The notes: generated by a model from the sequence alone, not told the origin. Numbered from the stretch's first letter, positions 1 to 9,128 are shown. The stretch: 64,000 bases of DNA from Desulfosporosinus nitroreducens (GCF_023897015.1 NZ_JAMHFY010000003.1:62001-126000), one strand, 5' to 3'. A program made the numbers and translations.

Positions 1-772
1 TGCCACAGTTATTTCTCAATTTGTTACTGCGGTTTGGGTACTATACTACTTCCTCGGAAATCGGGCTTTGCTTAAACTTCACTTTCAAAACCTTAGACTC
101 AAATGGATTTTTGTTAAAGATATTCTGGCGATTGGAGTTTCTCCCTTTTCCATGCAGTTAGTTGGCAGCATCGTGACTATCCTCTTAAATAAAACGCTAG
201 TCAACTACGGCGGAGATTTGTCGATTGCAGCTATGGGTGTCATAAACAGTATTGCAATGCTCATATTTATGCCGATTTTTGGAATTGGGCAAGGGGCGCA
301 ACCGATTCTAGGATATAATTACGGAGCTAGAAGATATGATCGAGTTAAGCAGACGCTGAAATTATCTGTAATCGGTGCTACTGGTGTAATGACTTTAGGG
401 TTTTTGGTTGTGGAGTTATTTCCGGTTGCTTTAATGACCCTTTTCAGCAAGGATCCGGAACTTATTGCTATAGGATCAAACGGATTGCGAATTTTTTTGG
501 TGATGCTCCCGATTATTGGATTCCAAGTGACTGCGGTAAATTACTTTCAAGCTACGGGTAAGCCAAGAAAGTCGTTGTTTCTGAGTTTATCCCGCCAACT
601 CATTTTCTTAGTGCCAATGCTTTTGATTTTACCTAAATTTTGGGGCCTGACGGGAGTTTGGTTAGCCGGTCCGGTGGCGGATTTTGCCTCTGCCGGTGTT
701 ACGGTTCTATGGTTAAGAAATGATCTTAAGCAGTTAGAACTGACAATTAAAGAAGGCTCGACAAAGGGTTGA
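1..772 (+). CDS. MATE family multidrug/cation antiporter, 5'-truncated
   Basis: C-terminal part of a polytopic transporter of the MATE (NorM/MepA) superfamily, expected to export drugs or organic cations using an Na+ or H+ gradient. The frame is open from base 2 without a stop, so the gene starts outside the window and the TTG at 68 is an internal codon. About 256 residues are visible, with several hydrophobic spans. The stretch containing GIGQGAQPILGYNYGARR is the typical MATE loop after a transmembrane helix, and a second hallmark, the NYFQATGKPRKSL region, follows. A full MATE protein has about 450 residues, so roughly half is missing. The gene ends just before a strong terminator, so it is the last gene of its transcript. 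The substrate cannot be read from the sequence. Confidence 0.9.
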   Translation, partial: ATVISQFVTAVWVLYYFLGNRALLKLHFQNLRLKWIFVKDILAIGVSPFSMQLVGSIVTILLNKTLVNYGGDLSIAAMGVINSIAMLIFMPIFGIGQGAQPILGYNYGARRYDRVKQTLKLSVIGATGVMTLGFLVVELFPVALMTLFSKDPELIAIGSNGLRIFLVMLPIIGFQVTAVNYFQATGKPRKSLFLSLSRQLIFLVPMLLILPKFWGLTGVWLAGPVADFASAGVTVLWLRNDLKQLELTIKEGSTKG

Positions 773-789
773 TTATAAGAATCCTTTTG

Positions 790-822
790 GCGACATGACA
801 ATTTGTCAGTCGCTATTTTTTA
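790..822 (+). terminator. Rho-independent terminator after the MATE gene
   Basis: Stem GCGAC-(A)-TGACA pairs with TGTCA-GTCGC around an ATT loop, with one bulged A, and is followed directly by a T-rich run. It lies 18 bases after the MATE stop codon. Confidence 0.8.
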
Positions 823-924
823 ATGCTTTAGTTATAGGGGGTATAAGAATTGAAAAACCATATATAAAAGGGAAATGAATTTTTTTGTGGAATTACCTAA
901 AAATCCAAATAGTTCATAACGTTC

Positions 925-1018
925 ACAACTTAAAATTCTTAGCCTATCGAAAAGTAGGGATGCTTGCAACGGATCTAAGGGTAGTTATTTCTATAAACGA
1001 TAACTGGGTTGTAGAAGC
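925..1018 (+). promoter_or_regulatory. Cyclic di-GMP-I (GEMM) riboswitch
   Basis: The segment has the hallmarks of the GEMM-I aptamer: a first hairpin capped by a GAAA tetraloop (CCTATCGAAAAGTAGGG), a GATGCTTGCAAC joining segment, and the tetraloop-receptor strand GGATCTAAGG leading into a second hairpin (GTAGTTATTTC...GATAACTGGG). A terminator-like hairpin follows and then the chemoreceptor gene, so the RNA probably sets receptor expression according to c-di-GMP level. Chemotaxis and motility genes are classic GEMM targets. It is slightly less canonical than the second copy at 3587. Whether ligand binding turns expression on or off cannot be read with certainty. Confidence 0.8.
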
Positions 1019-1027
1019 GTACTTTCT

Positions 1028-1067
1028 AAATGTCTATCTGCTGAAAGTTCGGTAGGTAGGCATTTTT
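1028..1067 (+). terminator. Riboswitch expression platform hairpin
   Basis: ATGTCTATCTGC and GGTAGGTAGGCAT can pair (with G-U wobbles and one mismatch) over a short loop, and the right arm runs into TTTTTG. It sits just after the c-di-GMP aptamer and upstream of the chemoreceptor start, so it is the likely regulated terminator. The same hairpin design recurs after the second aptamer at 3690-3735. Confidence 0.65.
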
Positions 1068-1176
1068 GTTTTAATATGATTGGAGGGATATTTATCATAA
1101 ATTATTGTCGGTCTTTATGCTGTGAGTCGGTGTAAGACAATATTTAATCATTACATGTGAATGGGAGATGAAGGGT

Positions 1177-3240
1177 ATGTTTAAGAGATTGTTTAATATT
1201 TCTAGCGTTAATGGGAAGACAATGATGACTATATTACCCTTGGTATTATTAACCCTAGTGGTCATGTCCGTGATTAGCTACAAATATTCAGAAACTCTAC
1301 TCAAAGACGAGATTCAAAATAAAATGACTGCTCAGTTAAATGGAACGATCAACGATATTGAGAAACAATTAACCGCTCACGATACGTTACTTCAAGGCTT
1401 AGCACGCACTGTAGAATCCGTTGGAAATGGGATAACTGCAGACGAGTATGCTAGTTTGCTAAAGAAAATAATAACAGCTAATAATGTAACGTTTGGAGCG
1501 GGTGTGTGGTATGAACCTTATGCCTATAATAATGACACTCAATACTTCGGTCCCTATGTGTTTAAGGATAAAGATGGAAAAGTCGTGTTTACGAATGAAT
1601 TTGCTGACCCTAAATATGACTTTCCAACTAAACCTTGGTACACGATTAGTAAAGGTATATCAGAGAAATCGATTTGGACTGATCCATATTATGATGAAGG
1701 TACCAATGCTACTATACTAACGGATAACGTCCCATTTTATGATGATAATGGGAACTTTAAGGGTACCATAACAGGTGGGATTGATTTCATCACTCTACAA
1801 AAATTAATTACGGATATTCACTTAGATATTGAATCAGATATTTATCTTATAAATAAAGAAGGTATGTATCTAGCGAATCCCAATCCGGAAAAGATCATGA
1901 ATATTAAGATTACGGAAGAAGAGAACCTCAGCTTGCAGGAAGCAGCAAAGAACATGATGGTTGAGAAAACCGGGACGTTTAGTTATAATGGCAACGGGGC
2001 TAGGCAGGTTTACTATGAAGAAGTTCCGGAGTTTGGTTGGATTCTTGCAATTGATGTTTCGGAGACTGATTTATTGGCTCCGTTAAAGGCTTTATTAAAT
2101 CGGATGTTGATTCTCATTGGACTGGCAATTATCGTAACTGGAACAGTACTTTTCCTATATAGTCGATATATCGTTAATAATATAAAAACGGTTAACCAGT
2201 TCGCAGCGGCTATTGTTCAAGGGGATCTCAGCCAAAATATAGTCGTTCGTTCGAACGATGAATTCGGACAAATGACAGAGAATCTCAACAAAATGATGGA
2301 CAATTTCAAGGGAATTATTGAAGAAATTGTTAATAGCTCTCAACAATTAGCGGCCTCGGCGGAAGAGCTGACAGCAAGTGCGGATGAGGGCAGCAGAACA
2401 ACTGAACAAATAGTATACTCCATTCAGGAGGTATCTGATGGTGTAAAGCAAAAACTGACAGGTGTTGATGCTACAGCAGATTCAGCTCAACAAGTTTCTG
2501 TGCATATGCAAATGATAACACAGGATATCCAAAAGGTTACGGAAGGGTCTCGGCAAACATCAGAAAAGGCTGCTATAGGTAATAGCGTAGTTAGAAAAGC
2601 GGTCAATGAGATGCAATCAATCGGAGATAAAGTCACTGAAGCCGCCGATGTTGTAAATATCCTTGGGGGGAAATCTGGAGAAATTGGTCAAATAGTAGCG
2701 CTAATTACCAATATTGCCGCCCAAACAAATCTACTGGCCTTGAATGCGGCAATTGAAGCAGCGCGGGCAGGGGAGCAGGGAAGAGGGTTTGCTGTTGTTG
2801 CAGAGGAGGTCCGAAAGCTTGCCGAACAATCAAGTGATGCGGCTGGAAAGATTAGTGCTTTGATTGATGAAATTCAAAAGGAAACAACGAAAGCAGTCAT
2901 GACAATGAATGATGGAACTGTTGCAGTACATGAAGGGATTACAATGGTTAATTCGGCTGGCGAAGCATTCCGAGATATCTTGCAAGGAGTCAACGACTTT
3001 TCGAAACAGGCACAAGCTGTAGCCGATGTGGTTCAGAAAGTTGGGGCAAATACGGAGACTATTGTTGCATCTATCTTCGATGTTGCAAATATTCCTAAAG
3101 AAATATCAGGTAGCCTAGAAAATGTGGTCGCAGGTACTGAAGAACAGAGTGCTTCCATGGAGGAAATTCGTAGGTCAGCAACATCCCTTGCCCAAATGGC
3201 AACAGATTTTCAGGGCAGTGTAACGATGTTTAAATTATAA
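1177..3240 (+). CDS. Methyl-accepting chemotaxis protein, dCACHE-HAMP-MA type
   Basis: Transmembrane chemoreceptor that signals to CheA/CheW. The start at ATG 1177 is preferred over ATG 1168 because GGGAG at 1163-1167 is then 9 bases away rather than overlapping. Order of parts: an N-terminal membrane helix (about residues 15-38), a periplasmic-side double CACHE sensor (about 40-300) with the usual WY and DxxTPWYT-like segments, a second helix (about 308-330), a HAMP linker, then a long coiled-coil signalling domain. The conserved hairpin tip ([30 protein letters not shown]) is intact; only its key pieces are quoted here. Length, about 687 residues, is normal. Expression is probably controlled by the upstream c-di-GMP riboswitch. 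The ligand is unknown. Confidence 0.93.
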   Translation: MFKRLFNISSVNGKTMMTILPLVLLTLVVMSVISYKYSETLLKDEIQNKMTAQLNGTINDIEKQLTAHDTLLQGLARTVESVGNGITADEYASLLKKIITANNVTFGAGVWYEPYAYNNDTQYFGPYVFKDKDGKVVFTNEFADPKYDFPTKPWYTISKGISEKSIWTDPYYDEGTNATILTDNVPFYDDNGNFKGTITGGIDFITLQKLITDIHLDIESDIYLINKEGMYLANPNPEKIMNIKITEEENLSLQEAAKNMMVEKTGTFSYNGNGARQVYYEEVPEFGWILAIDVSETDLLAPLKALLNRMLILIGLAIIVTGTVLFLYSRYIVNNIKTVNQFAAAIVQGDLSQNIVVRSNDEFGQMTENLNKMMDNFKGIIEEIVNSSQQLAASAEELTASADEGSRTTEQIVYSIQEVSDGVKQKLTGVDATADSAQQVSVHMQMITQDIQKVTEGSRQTSEKAAIGNSVVRKAVNEMQSIGDKVTEAADVVNILGGKSGEIGQIVALITNIAAQTNLLALNAAIEAARAGEQGRGFAVVAEEVRKLAEQSSDAAGKISALIDEIQKETTKAVMTMNDGTVAVHEGITMVNSAGEAFRDILQGVNDFSKQAQAVADVVQKVGANTETIVASIFDVANIPKEISGSLENVVAGTEEQSASMEEIRRSATSLAQMATDFQGSVTMFKL

Positions 3241-3318
3241 GTTTAGTGCCGCTTAGTAAATCATGTTATCCTAATGGGGAACTGTTTCCTAAAAAGTTTA
3301 CTCAAAATATATCGTCCG

Positions 3319-3358
3319 AAAGTATGAGTCAAGACGCCGTCCTGACTCATACTTTTTT
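3319..3358 (+). terminator. Rho-independent terminator after the chemoreceptor
   Basis: Perfect 13-bp stem AAAGTATGAGTCA / TGACTCATACTTT with an 11-base loop, continued by a run of T. It lies about 80 bases after the chemoreceptor stop. Confidence 0.9.
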
Positions 3359-3431
3359 GTTAGAGCAGATATAAATAAATACAATTCATAATGTCAAGAA
3401 TACTGAATTCAAAGTGGATAGGTGGAGGATA

Positions 3432-3503
3432 ATGTTGAAAATTGTAGAATATTACTCTATAAGCAGGGAAGGTTTCTTGAGCGTTGAGGAACAAGATACA
3501 TAA
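3432..3503 (+). CDS. Possible 23-residue peptide or leader ORF
   Basis: ATG at 3432 is preceded by a good ribosome-binding sequence (GGTGGAGG, 4 bases away) and opens 23 codons (MLKIVEYYSISREGFLSVEEQDT) before TAA. No family is recognised. It lies between the chemoreceptor terminator and the second c-di-GMP riboswitch, in a stretch that seems to have lost a gene, so it could be a fragment. Only the ribosome-binding site supports it. Confidence 0.25.
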   Translation: MLKIVEYYSISREGFLSVEEQDT

Positions 3504-3586
3504 GGGAAATTTAGGAATCCTAAAGGAATACCGCTTTTACTGTCGAATGCTATAAAATATTGGATTTATATTAATAAAATCAATTA

Positions 3587-3678
3587 CGAACATCATAGGC
3601 AAACCTATCGAAAGGTAGAGACGCAAAGCTACGGGTCTAAGGATGTACTTTGTACTTTCACGATAGCCGGGTTGCAGA
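3587..3678 (+). promoter_or_regulatory. Second cyclic di-GMP-I (GEMM) riboswitch
   Basis: A near-consensus GEMM-I aptamer: GGCAAACCTATCGAAAGGTAG (first helix with GAAA tetraloop), GACGCAAAGC, then CGGGTCTAAGG as tetraloop receptor, and a second helix ending in GCCGGGTTGCAG. It is closer to consensus than the copy at 925. It is followed by a terminator-like hairpin and then by only the last codons of a chemoreceptor, so its original target seems to be gone. It may now act on the DUF2225 gene at 3894 or on nothing. Confidence 0.88.
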
Positions 3679-3689
3679 AATGTGCATTT

Positions 3690-3735
3690 TAGATCTCTAT
3701 CTGCCGGAGGTTTTGGTAGGTAGGCATGTTTTTGC
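3690..3735 (+). terminator. Expression-platform hairpin of the second riboswitch
   Basis: CTCTATCTGCC pairs with GGTAGGTAGG across a GGAGGTTTT loop, followed by CATGTTTTTG. The design and right arm match the hairpin after the first riboswitch, which points to duplication of the whole riboswitch-terminator unit. Confidence 0.65.
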
Positions 3736-3746
3736 TAAGAGGGGTT

Positions 3747-3782
3747 GAGGTTACAGACAGTGTAACAATGTTTAAACGATAA
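3747..3782 (+). pseudogene. 3' remnant of a second chemoreceptor gene
   Basis: Codons immediately before TAA at 3780-3782 read ...EVTDSVTMFKR, matching the end of the upstream chemoreceptor (...[10 protein letters not shown]). DNA identity is visible over AGTGTAACAATGTTTAAA compared with AGTGTAACGATGTTTAAA at 3216-3233. No chemoreceptor coding sequence exists between the second c-di-GMP riboswitch and this tail. The simplest reading is a tandem duplicate receptor whose body was deleted, leaving its riboswitch and last 11 or so codons. Confidence 0.7.
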
Positions 3783-3893
3783 ATCTTTTCTACGATGGAA
3801 GAATATAATCTGATTATTTTCTTATAAAGAGGACCGTCTCAAGTCATTCTCTAATTTTTCCAAAATATATCCTAGATACAAGGGGGCCTGTTA

Positions 3894-4595
3894 ATGAATT
3901 CAGTCAAAGCGTTTTATGAGAAGAAACTAACTTGTATTTTCTGCGGTTCGCCGTTTATTTCCCAGAGAGTTCGTTCGCGTTTTGCAGTTCCATATCGAAC
4001 CGACAGTGATTTTTGCCCTCATTTTCGAGAAGGAAATTACAATCCGCACTATTATTTCGTTAATGTTTGCCCTGAGTGTGGTTTCGCTTTTTCCGAAGAA
4101 TTTTCAGAGCAATTTCCATTAGGTTCTAAAGAACTTATAAATTCTCGAATCACCAAGCATTGGAAAAAAAGGGACTTTGGTGAGGAAAGGGATCTTCAAC
4201 AAGCCCTAGAATCCTATAAACTTGCTATTTTAGCGGGCACTCTCAAAAAAGAAAAAAATGCTGTGCTAGCAGGTCTTTGCTTGCGGTTAGCTTGGCTTTA
4301 TCGGACTGAAGATAATACTGAGCAAGAAATGCGTTTCTTAGTCTTAGCACTTAAGGCTTATGAAGAATCCTTTGTTCACTCAGATTTTGCGGATACTTCA
4401 ATGTCTGAAATAAGAGTTTTATTCATGATCGGTGAACTCAGCCGGCGTTTAGAACAGTACAAAAAGGCTGTTTCTTATTTTTCTAAAATCATTCAACATA
4501 AAAATGCTGATGGAGAACCGAAGATTGTTAATTTGGCGAGAGAACAGTGGAGAGAGGCCGCGGAAGAGCTTCGCAAGGAAAATCCAAAGTCATAG
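3894..4595 (+). CDS. DUF2225 family protein with Cys-rich N-terminus
   Basis: Protein of 233 residues matching the DUF2225 family of Firmicutes, whose function is not established. The N-terminus has two CxxC pairs (CIFCGSPF at residues 15-18 and CPECGF around 59-62), likely one zinc-binding site. The remaining two thirds is helical and TPR-like, with repeated pairs of amphipathic helices (YKLAILAGTLKKEKNAVLAGLCLRLAWLYR region). There is no signal peptide, so it is cytoplasmic. ATG 3894 follows a weak GGGGG ribosome-binding sequence (AAGGGGGCCTGTTA). It stands alone between a lost chemoreceptor locus and the tex gene. Confidence 0.85.
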   Translation: MNSVKAFYEKKLTCIFCGSPFISQRVRSRFAVPYRTDSDFCPHFREGNYNPHYYFVNVCPECGFAFSEEFSEQFPLGSKELINSRITKHWKKRDFGEERDLQQALESYKLAILAGTLKKEKNAVLAGLCLRLAWLYRTEDNTEQEMRFLVLALKAYEESFVHSDFADTSMSEIRVLFMIGELSRRLEQYKKAVSYFSKIIQHKNADGEPKIVNLAREQWREAAEELRKENPKS

Positions 4596-4599
4596 TGAA

Positions 4600-4700
4600 C
4601 TCGTTCAGCAAAAGCTAAACATCGAGACTTCGGTGACGTAAGTCTCAAGACTATCGTCACCGAAGTAGAATAAGGAACACCCACTTACAAGCAGTGGGAG
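4600..4700 (+). mobile_element. Putative IS200/IS605-type right-end / omega-RNA-like relic
   Basis: Two hairpins stand in a row: a perfect 12-bp inverted repeat ACTTCGGTGACG (4627-4638) / CGTCACCGAAGT (4655-4666), then GAAGTAGAATAAGGAAC and a second hairpin CCCACT-TACAAGC-AGTGGG (4680-4698). Right ends of TnpB-carrying IS605-like elements commonly show this arrangement (a long hairpin, a GTAGAATAAGGAA-like linker, then a short CCCAC/GTGGG hairpin), and the same RNA serves as the TnpB guide scaffold. No tnpA or tnpB is present, so this would be a solo end. The match is from memory of the pattern, not an alignment. Confidence 0.45.
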
Positions 4701-4728
4701 TATAGGAATTGATTAAACGAAATTGTTT

Positions 4729-4772
4729 AAAGCTGTGGCAGGGTATTAAGACTCTTCCACAGCTTTCTTTTT
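4729..4772 (+). terminator. Rho-independent terminator upstream of tex
   Basis: AAAGCTGTGG (4729-4738) pairs with CCACAGCTTT (4757-4766), followed by CTTTTTAG. Confidence 0.8.
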
Positions 4773-4892
4773 AGTAAACGCATCCCAAAAATTTGAATAG
4801 AAGTGTTTGAGATTTCTTCGGTTGGAGAACAATGGTATAATAGACAAGAATGTTTGTTAAGCTTGTAATTAGGTTTAGGGAGGAAGTTATCA

Positions 4893-7061
4893 TTGGAGTT
4901 CAATCTTGTCATTGCTAAGGAACTAGGTCTGAAGATAAATCAAGTCAAAGAGGCTGTCAGCTTATTGGATGGGGGAAATACGATTCCTTTTATTGCCCGT
5001 TACCGTAAAGAGGCAACAGGTGAGCTTGATGAAAATGTGTTGCGTGATATCGTTGATCGTTTAGACTATTTACGACGCTTGGAACAGCGTAAAACGGAAG
5101 TGCTGCGCCTTATTGACGAGCAGGGGAAGCTTACAGAAGAACTGTCGACTCAAATTACTGGTGCGACGGTGCTTCAAGATGTCGAAGATCTCTATCGACC
5201 TTATAAGCAGAAGCGCCGCACACGGGCTACAATTGCCAAAGAGAAGGGCCTTGAACCTTTGGCGGAGTGGCTGTTAGTTCAATATACCAGAGGAGATCCT
5301 CAAGCAGAAGCGGAAAAGTACTTGAATGAGGAGTTAGAGGTTAATTCTACTGAGGAAGCTTTAGCTGGAGCGATGGATATTATAGCAGAAACCATTGCAG
5401 ATGATGCTGCCTTGCGTAAAAGGATAAGGGAAGAAACCTTCAGAGTTGGGGATGTGGTAGCTGTTGCTGTAGCGAAGAAAGCCGAAGAGCGCTCTCCTTT
5501 TGAAATGTATTATGATTATCGGGAGCCTGTTCGAAAGATCCCTCCTCATCGGATTTTAGCTTTGAACCGTGGAGAGAAAGAAGAGTTTTTATCTGTCAAG
5601 ATTGAAGTTCCGCTTGAAACTATACATAGAATTATTGAAATGCGATATGTCAAAACAGGACCATGTGCTTCTCTGGTCCAAAAAGCTGCCCTTGATTCAT
5701 ATAAGCGATTGATTGACTCTTCAATTGAGCGGGAAATGAGAGCTGAACTTTCTGCTCAAGCAGAAGAACAAGCCATAAAAGTCTTTGCTGCCAATCTGCG
5801 TCAGCTTTTACTTCAACCTCCCGTGCGCGGAAAAATGGTTTTAGGACTTGATCCTGGGTTTCGGACAGGGTGTAAGTGGGCGGTTGTGGATGAGACGGGA
5901 AAGTTACATCAAGTGGGTGTAATATATCCGCATACGGGAAAGGGCAAGCGTGAAGAGGCAAAAGCAATTTTGCGGAAGGCTATTCAAGAGCATGATGCCA
6001 ATATAATTGCGATTGGGAATGGTACAGCTTCAAGGGAAACAGAAGAGGTTGTGGCAGAAATGATTCAGGAGGATGGGATTTCCGTTGAATTCACCTTGGT
6101 GAGTGAAGCAGGAGCATCTGTGTATTCTGCTTCGAAGTTGGCTGGAGAAGAGTTTCCAGACTTTGATCTTTCCTTACGGAGTGCAGTATCCATTGCCAGA
6201 CGGCTGCAAGATCCCTTAGCAGAATTAGTAAAGATTGAACCGAAAGCGGTTGGAGTAGGGCAATATCAGCATGATGTCCAACCTAAACGTTTGGAGGAAT
6301 CCCTGCACGGGGTCGTAGAATCCTGTGTTAATGTTGTAGGTGTTGATTTAAATACCGCCTCAGCGTCTCTGCTGCAATACGTGGCCGGGTTAAAGCCAGC
6401 GGTTGCTAAAAATATAGTTGCTTGGCGAGATGAAAATGGGAAATTCAGCCGGCGCGATCAACTCAAGAAAATTCCTCGACTCGGAGCTCAAACGTATATT
6501 CAGTGTGCTGGATTTATTCGTCTGCCGGATGGGGTTAATCCTTTGGAAAATACACCTGTTCATCCGGAATCTTATCAGTTGGCTGAAGACATCTTAAAAA
6601 GTATCGGGCATACCCCAGGGGATTTGAGAGATCGCCTCACTGAAGTCCGAAAGAAACTTTCTGTTTTAGATCCTCAAGAGCTTGCTGAAGAGTTCGGAGC
6701 GGGAGTTCCGACTGTTCGTGATATCTTAGATGCCTTACAAAGACCCGGCAGAGATCCCCGAGAGGATTTACCGCGACCGTTACTGCGGAGAGATGTCACT
6801 CATATGGAAGATCTTAATGAAGGGATGATTTTAGAGGGGACCGTTCGAAATGTCGTAGATTTTGGAGCGTTCGTAGATATCGGTGTTAAGCATGATGGTC
6901 TCGTTCATATTTCCCAGTTGAGTGATAAATTCATTAAACACCCCATGGAAGCTGTTGCGGTAGGTGATATTGTCAAGGTGCGTGTGATCGGACTTGATAA
7001 GGTGAGAGACCGAGTGAGTCTATCCATGCGGGATATTTTGGCGAACGTAACGTCCGTTTAA
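4893..7061 (+). CDS. tex: Tex family RNA-binding transcription accessory protein
   Basis: Bacterial homologue of eukaryotic Spt6 that binds nucleic acid and is thought to act on transcription complexes. Length, 722 residues, is typical. Order of parts: N-terminal helical Tex domain (1-190), YqgF/RNase H-like domain (about 320-450, starting at KMVLGLDPGFRTGCK), helix-hairpin-helix pair (about 490-560), and a C-terminal S1 RNA-binding domain (about 645-715, containing GMILEGTVRNVVDFGAFVDIGV). The start is TTG 4893, with GGGAGGAAG 10 bases upstream. Single-gene transcript between two terminators. Confidence 0.96.
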   Translation: MEFNLVIAKELGLKINQVKEAVSLLDGGNTIPFIARYRKEATGELDENVLRDIVDRLDYLRRLEQRKTEVLRLIDEQGKLTEELSTQITGATVLQDVEDLYRPYKQKRRTRATIAKEKGLEPLAEWLLVQYTRGDPQAEAEKYLNEELEVNSTEEALAGAMDIIAETIADDAALRKRIREETFRVGDVVAVAVAKKAEERSPFEMYYDYREPVRKIPPHRILALNRGEKEEFLSVKIEVPLETIHRIIEMRYVKTGPCASLVQKAALDSYKRLIDSSIEREMRAELSAQAEEQAIKVFAANLRQLLLQPPVRGKMVLGLDPGFRTGCKWAVVDETGKLHQVGVIYPHTGKGKREEAKAILRKAIQEHDANIIAIGNGTASRETEEVVAEMIQEDGISVEFTLVSEAGASVYSASKLAGEEFPDFDLSLRSAVSIARRLQDPLAELVKIEPKAVGVGQYQHDVQPKRLEESLHGVVESCVNVVGVDLNTASASLLQYVAGLKPAVAKNIVAWRDENGKFSRRDQLKKIPRLGAQTYIQCAGFIRLPDGVNPLENTPVHPESYQLAEDILKSIGHTPGDLRDRLTEVRKKLSVLDPQELAEEFGAGVPTVRDILDALQRPGRDPREDLPRPLLRRDVTHMEDLNEGMILEGTVRNVVDFGAFVDIGVKHDGLVHISQLSDKFIKHPMEAVAVGDIVKVRVIGLDKVRDRVSLSMRDILANVTSV

Positions 7062-7072
7062 TAGTTTGCAAT

Positions 7073-7103
7073 AAGACGCTCGGTGAAAGCCAAGCGTCTT
7101 TAT
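7073..7103 (+). terminator. Probable terminator after tex
   Basis: AAGACGCT-(c)GG / GCC-(a)-AGCGTCTT stem with a TGAAA loop starts 11 bases after the tex stop. The T tract is weak (TATG), so efficiency is uncertain. Confidence 0.55.
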
Positions 7104-7312
7104 GATATCGCAAAAATGTTGCTCACAATCCCGTGTGTGATATGGACTTGAGTCTGTTATAATGATCAAATAAACGTTTTAGTTTTAGTATTATCTAGGC
7201 AAGTGTAGAATTTCACCCTGTAAGTCCAAAAGAGGGATGAAGGTCTACTAAGAGGTGAGATGGTTAAAAAGACGTTTTACTGAACACTTGCAAGTGGAAA
7301 GGTGACAATAAA

Positions 7313-8482
7313 ATGAAGAGGCTTTTAATCAAAAACGGTCTGATTAAAACTATGGCCGGGCGGGAGTTTATGGGGTATATCCTAATCGAGGGAGCGAAAA
7401 TAGCTGCACTCGGAGAAACTGCGGATATGGATGTTCCTGAAGATGCAACAGTGATCGATGCCAAAGGCTGCCTAGTGTTGCCAGGGATGATTGATGCACA
7501 TTGTCATGTGGGAATTGGCGAAGAAATCTTCCGTTGGGAAGGGGAAGATTTTAATGAAATGACCGATCCGGTGACTCCGGACATGCGGGCGATTGATGGA
7601 ATTAACCCAGAAGATGAAGGTTTTCGCGATGCACGTTTAGGTGGAGTGACGGCAGTATTTACTGTGCCTGGGAGTGCCAATGTGATCGGAGGAACAGGGG
7701 TAGTCATGAAGACAGCTGGGAAGATCGTGGATAAAATGATTATTCGTGATCCTGCCGGTATGAAAATAGCCTTTGGAGAAAATCCCAAAATGGTTTACGG
7801 TGAACAGAAGAAAATGCCCATGACTCGGATGGGAACTGCAGCATTACTTCGTCAGTCCTTAGTGGATGCTCAGACGTATAAGGATAAATTAGACCAAGGT
7901 AAATCAGATCCGGATAAACTTCCGGAGCGAGATTTGGGTTTAGAAGGACTTGTAAGGGTGATTAATCGTGAAATTCCTCTTCGGGCTCATGCTCATCGTG
8001 CAGATGATATTATGACTGCAATTCGTATTGCCCGTGAATTTGACGTGGACTTAGTTATTGAACATTGCACCGAAGGGCACAAAATTGCGGAGGAGCTTGC
8101 TGAACTGGGGTATCCGGCTGTGGTAGGGCCTTTGCTGACCAACCGTGCAAAAGTTGAGCTTAAGGATAAATCTTTCAAAACTCCTGGCATTTTAGCCGAA
8201 GCGGGAGTAAAGGTTGCGATTATGACCGATCATTCTGTCACACCAATTGAACAACTTCCCCTCTGTGCGGCCTTAGCGTGTAAGGCAGGGATGGATATAG
8301 AGGATGCATTACGAGCCATTACCATCAATTCGGCAGAAATCTTAGGTGTTTCCGACCGCATTGGGTCTCTTGAGGTTGGAAAAGATGCAGATATTGTTAT
8401 TTGGTCAGAACATCCGTTTATAATCACGGCTAGCCCGCTCTACGTGATCGTAGACGGGAAGATTGTAAAACCTGAAGCTTAA
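7313..8482 (+). CDS. Metal-dependent amidohydrolase (imidazolonepropionase-like)
   Basis: Protein of 389 residues of the amidohydrolase superfamily. Visible signature parts: N-terminal beta-sandwich piece, then the metal motif in GMIDAHCHVG (HxH near residue 64), later candidate ligands in LRAHAHRADD and IEHCTEGH, and a catalytic Asp in IMTDHSV. The C-terminus returns to the sandwich with VGKDADIVIW and VIVDGKIVKP. Such proteins hydrolyse cyclic or linear amide bonds. Close relatives in Clostridia are simply called amidohydrolases, and the substrate is not known. ATG 7313 follows AAAGGTGACAATAA. No partner gene lies in the same short-spaced operon. Confidence 0.88.
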   Translation: MKRLLIKNGLIKTMAGREFMGYILIEGAKIAALGETADMDVPEDATVIDAKGCLVLPGMIDAHCHVGIGEEIFRWEGEDFNEMTDPVTPDMRAIDGINPEDEGFRDARLGGVTAVFTVPGSANVIGGTGVVMKTAGKIVDKMIIRDPAGMKIAFGENPKMVYGEQKKMPMTRMGTAALLRQSLVDAQTYKDKLDQGKSDPDKLPERDLGLEGLVRVINREIPLRAHAHRADDIMTAIRIAREFDVDLVIEHCTEGHKIAEELAELGYPAVVGPLLTNRAKVELKDKSFKTPGILAEAGVKVAIMTDHSVTPIEQLPLCAALACKAGMDIEDALRAITINSAEILGVSDRIGSLEVGKDADIVIWSEHPFIITASPLYVIVDGKIVKPEA

Positions 8483-8641
8483 ACTGATAAGGTCGTGTAG
8501 TTTTTTTGGAACGGATTTATTCTGTGGAAAGCAGTTCGCTTGGTTTTAAGATGCGGCCATAGCTCCGTTTATTTTAGGAGTTTGGGGGACGAATGTCTTT
8601 GGATACAATAAATAGTGTTATTGTATCAGGAGGAATAGAAA

Positions 8642-9115
8642 ATGGAATATAGAGTTACGAGTTTAACGGTTGAGCAAACCCACGAGTTGGGGAAACAACT
8701 AAGTGAGTGTTTGCTTGGTGGAGATGTGGTTGCGCTGACGGGGGATTTAGGTGCCGGGAAAACGGCCTTTGCCCAAGGAATTGGCAAGGGGTTAGGTGTC
8801 GTCGGCCCTATGACCAGCCCGACCTTCACTTTGATACATGAATATGAGTGTCTTATAAAAGGTACTAAGATCCGTTTAATTCACATGGATCTTTATCGAT
8901 TGCGACACCCGGAAGAGGCAGAAGTCATTGGGATTGAAGATGCGTTCGTGGAAGATGCGATTTGTTTAATTGAATGGCCAGAAATTGCAGAGGATTATTT
9001 GCCGGATGACTGTTTAAATGTTGAGATTCATGGAAGTGGAGAAATGCCCCGTGAGATTATCTTTCATGCTAAAGACTCCAGTTGGGAGCAACGTTTAGAG
9101 TTTCTCTTCAAATAA
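8642..9115 (+). CDS. tsaE: tRNA t6A biosynthesis ATPase TsaE
   Basis: ATPase that cycles the TsaB-TsaD complex during threonylcarbamoylation of A37 in ANN-decoding tRNAs. The Walker A motif [15 protein letters not shown] sits at about residues 35-49, and the C-terminal [12 protein letters not shown] block is conserved in the family. Length, 157 residues, is normal. ATG 8642 has AGGAGGA 9 bases upstream. First gene of tsaE-tsaB-rimI-tsaD, with 13 bases to the next start. Confidence 0.96.
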   Translation: MEYRVTSLTVEQTHELGKQLSECLLGGDVVALTGDLGAGKTAFAQGIGKGLGVVGPMTSPTFTLIHEYECLIKGTKIRLIHMDLYRLRHPEEAEVIGIEDAFVEDAICLIEWPEIAEDYLPDDCLNVEIHGSGEMPREIIFHAKDSSWEQRLEFLFK

Positions 9116-9128
9116 TAGGAGGATGCAG

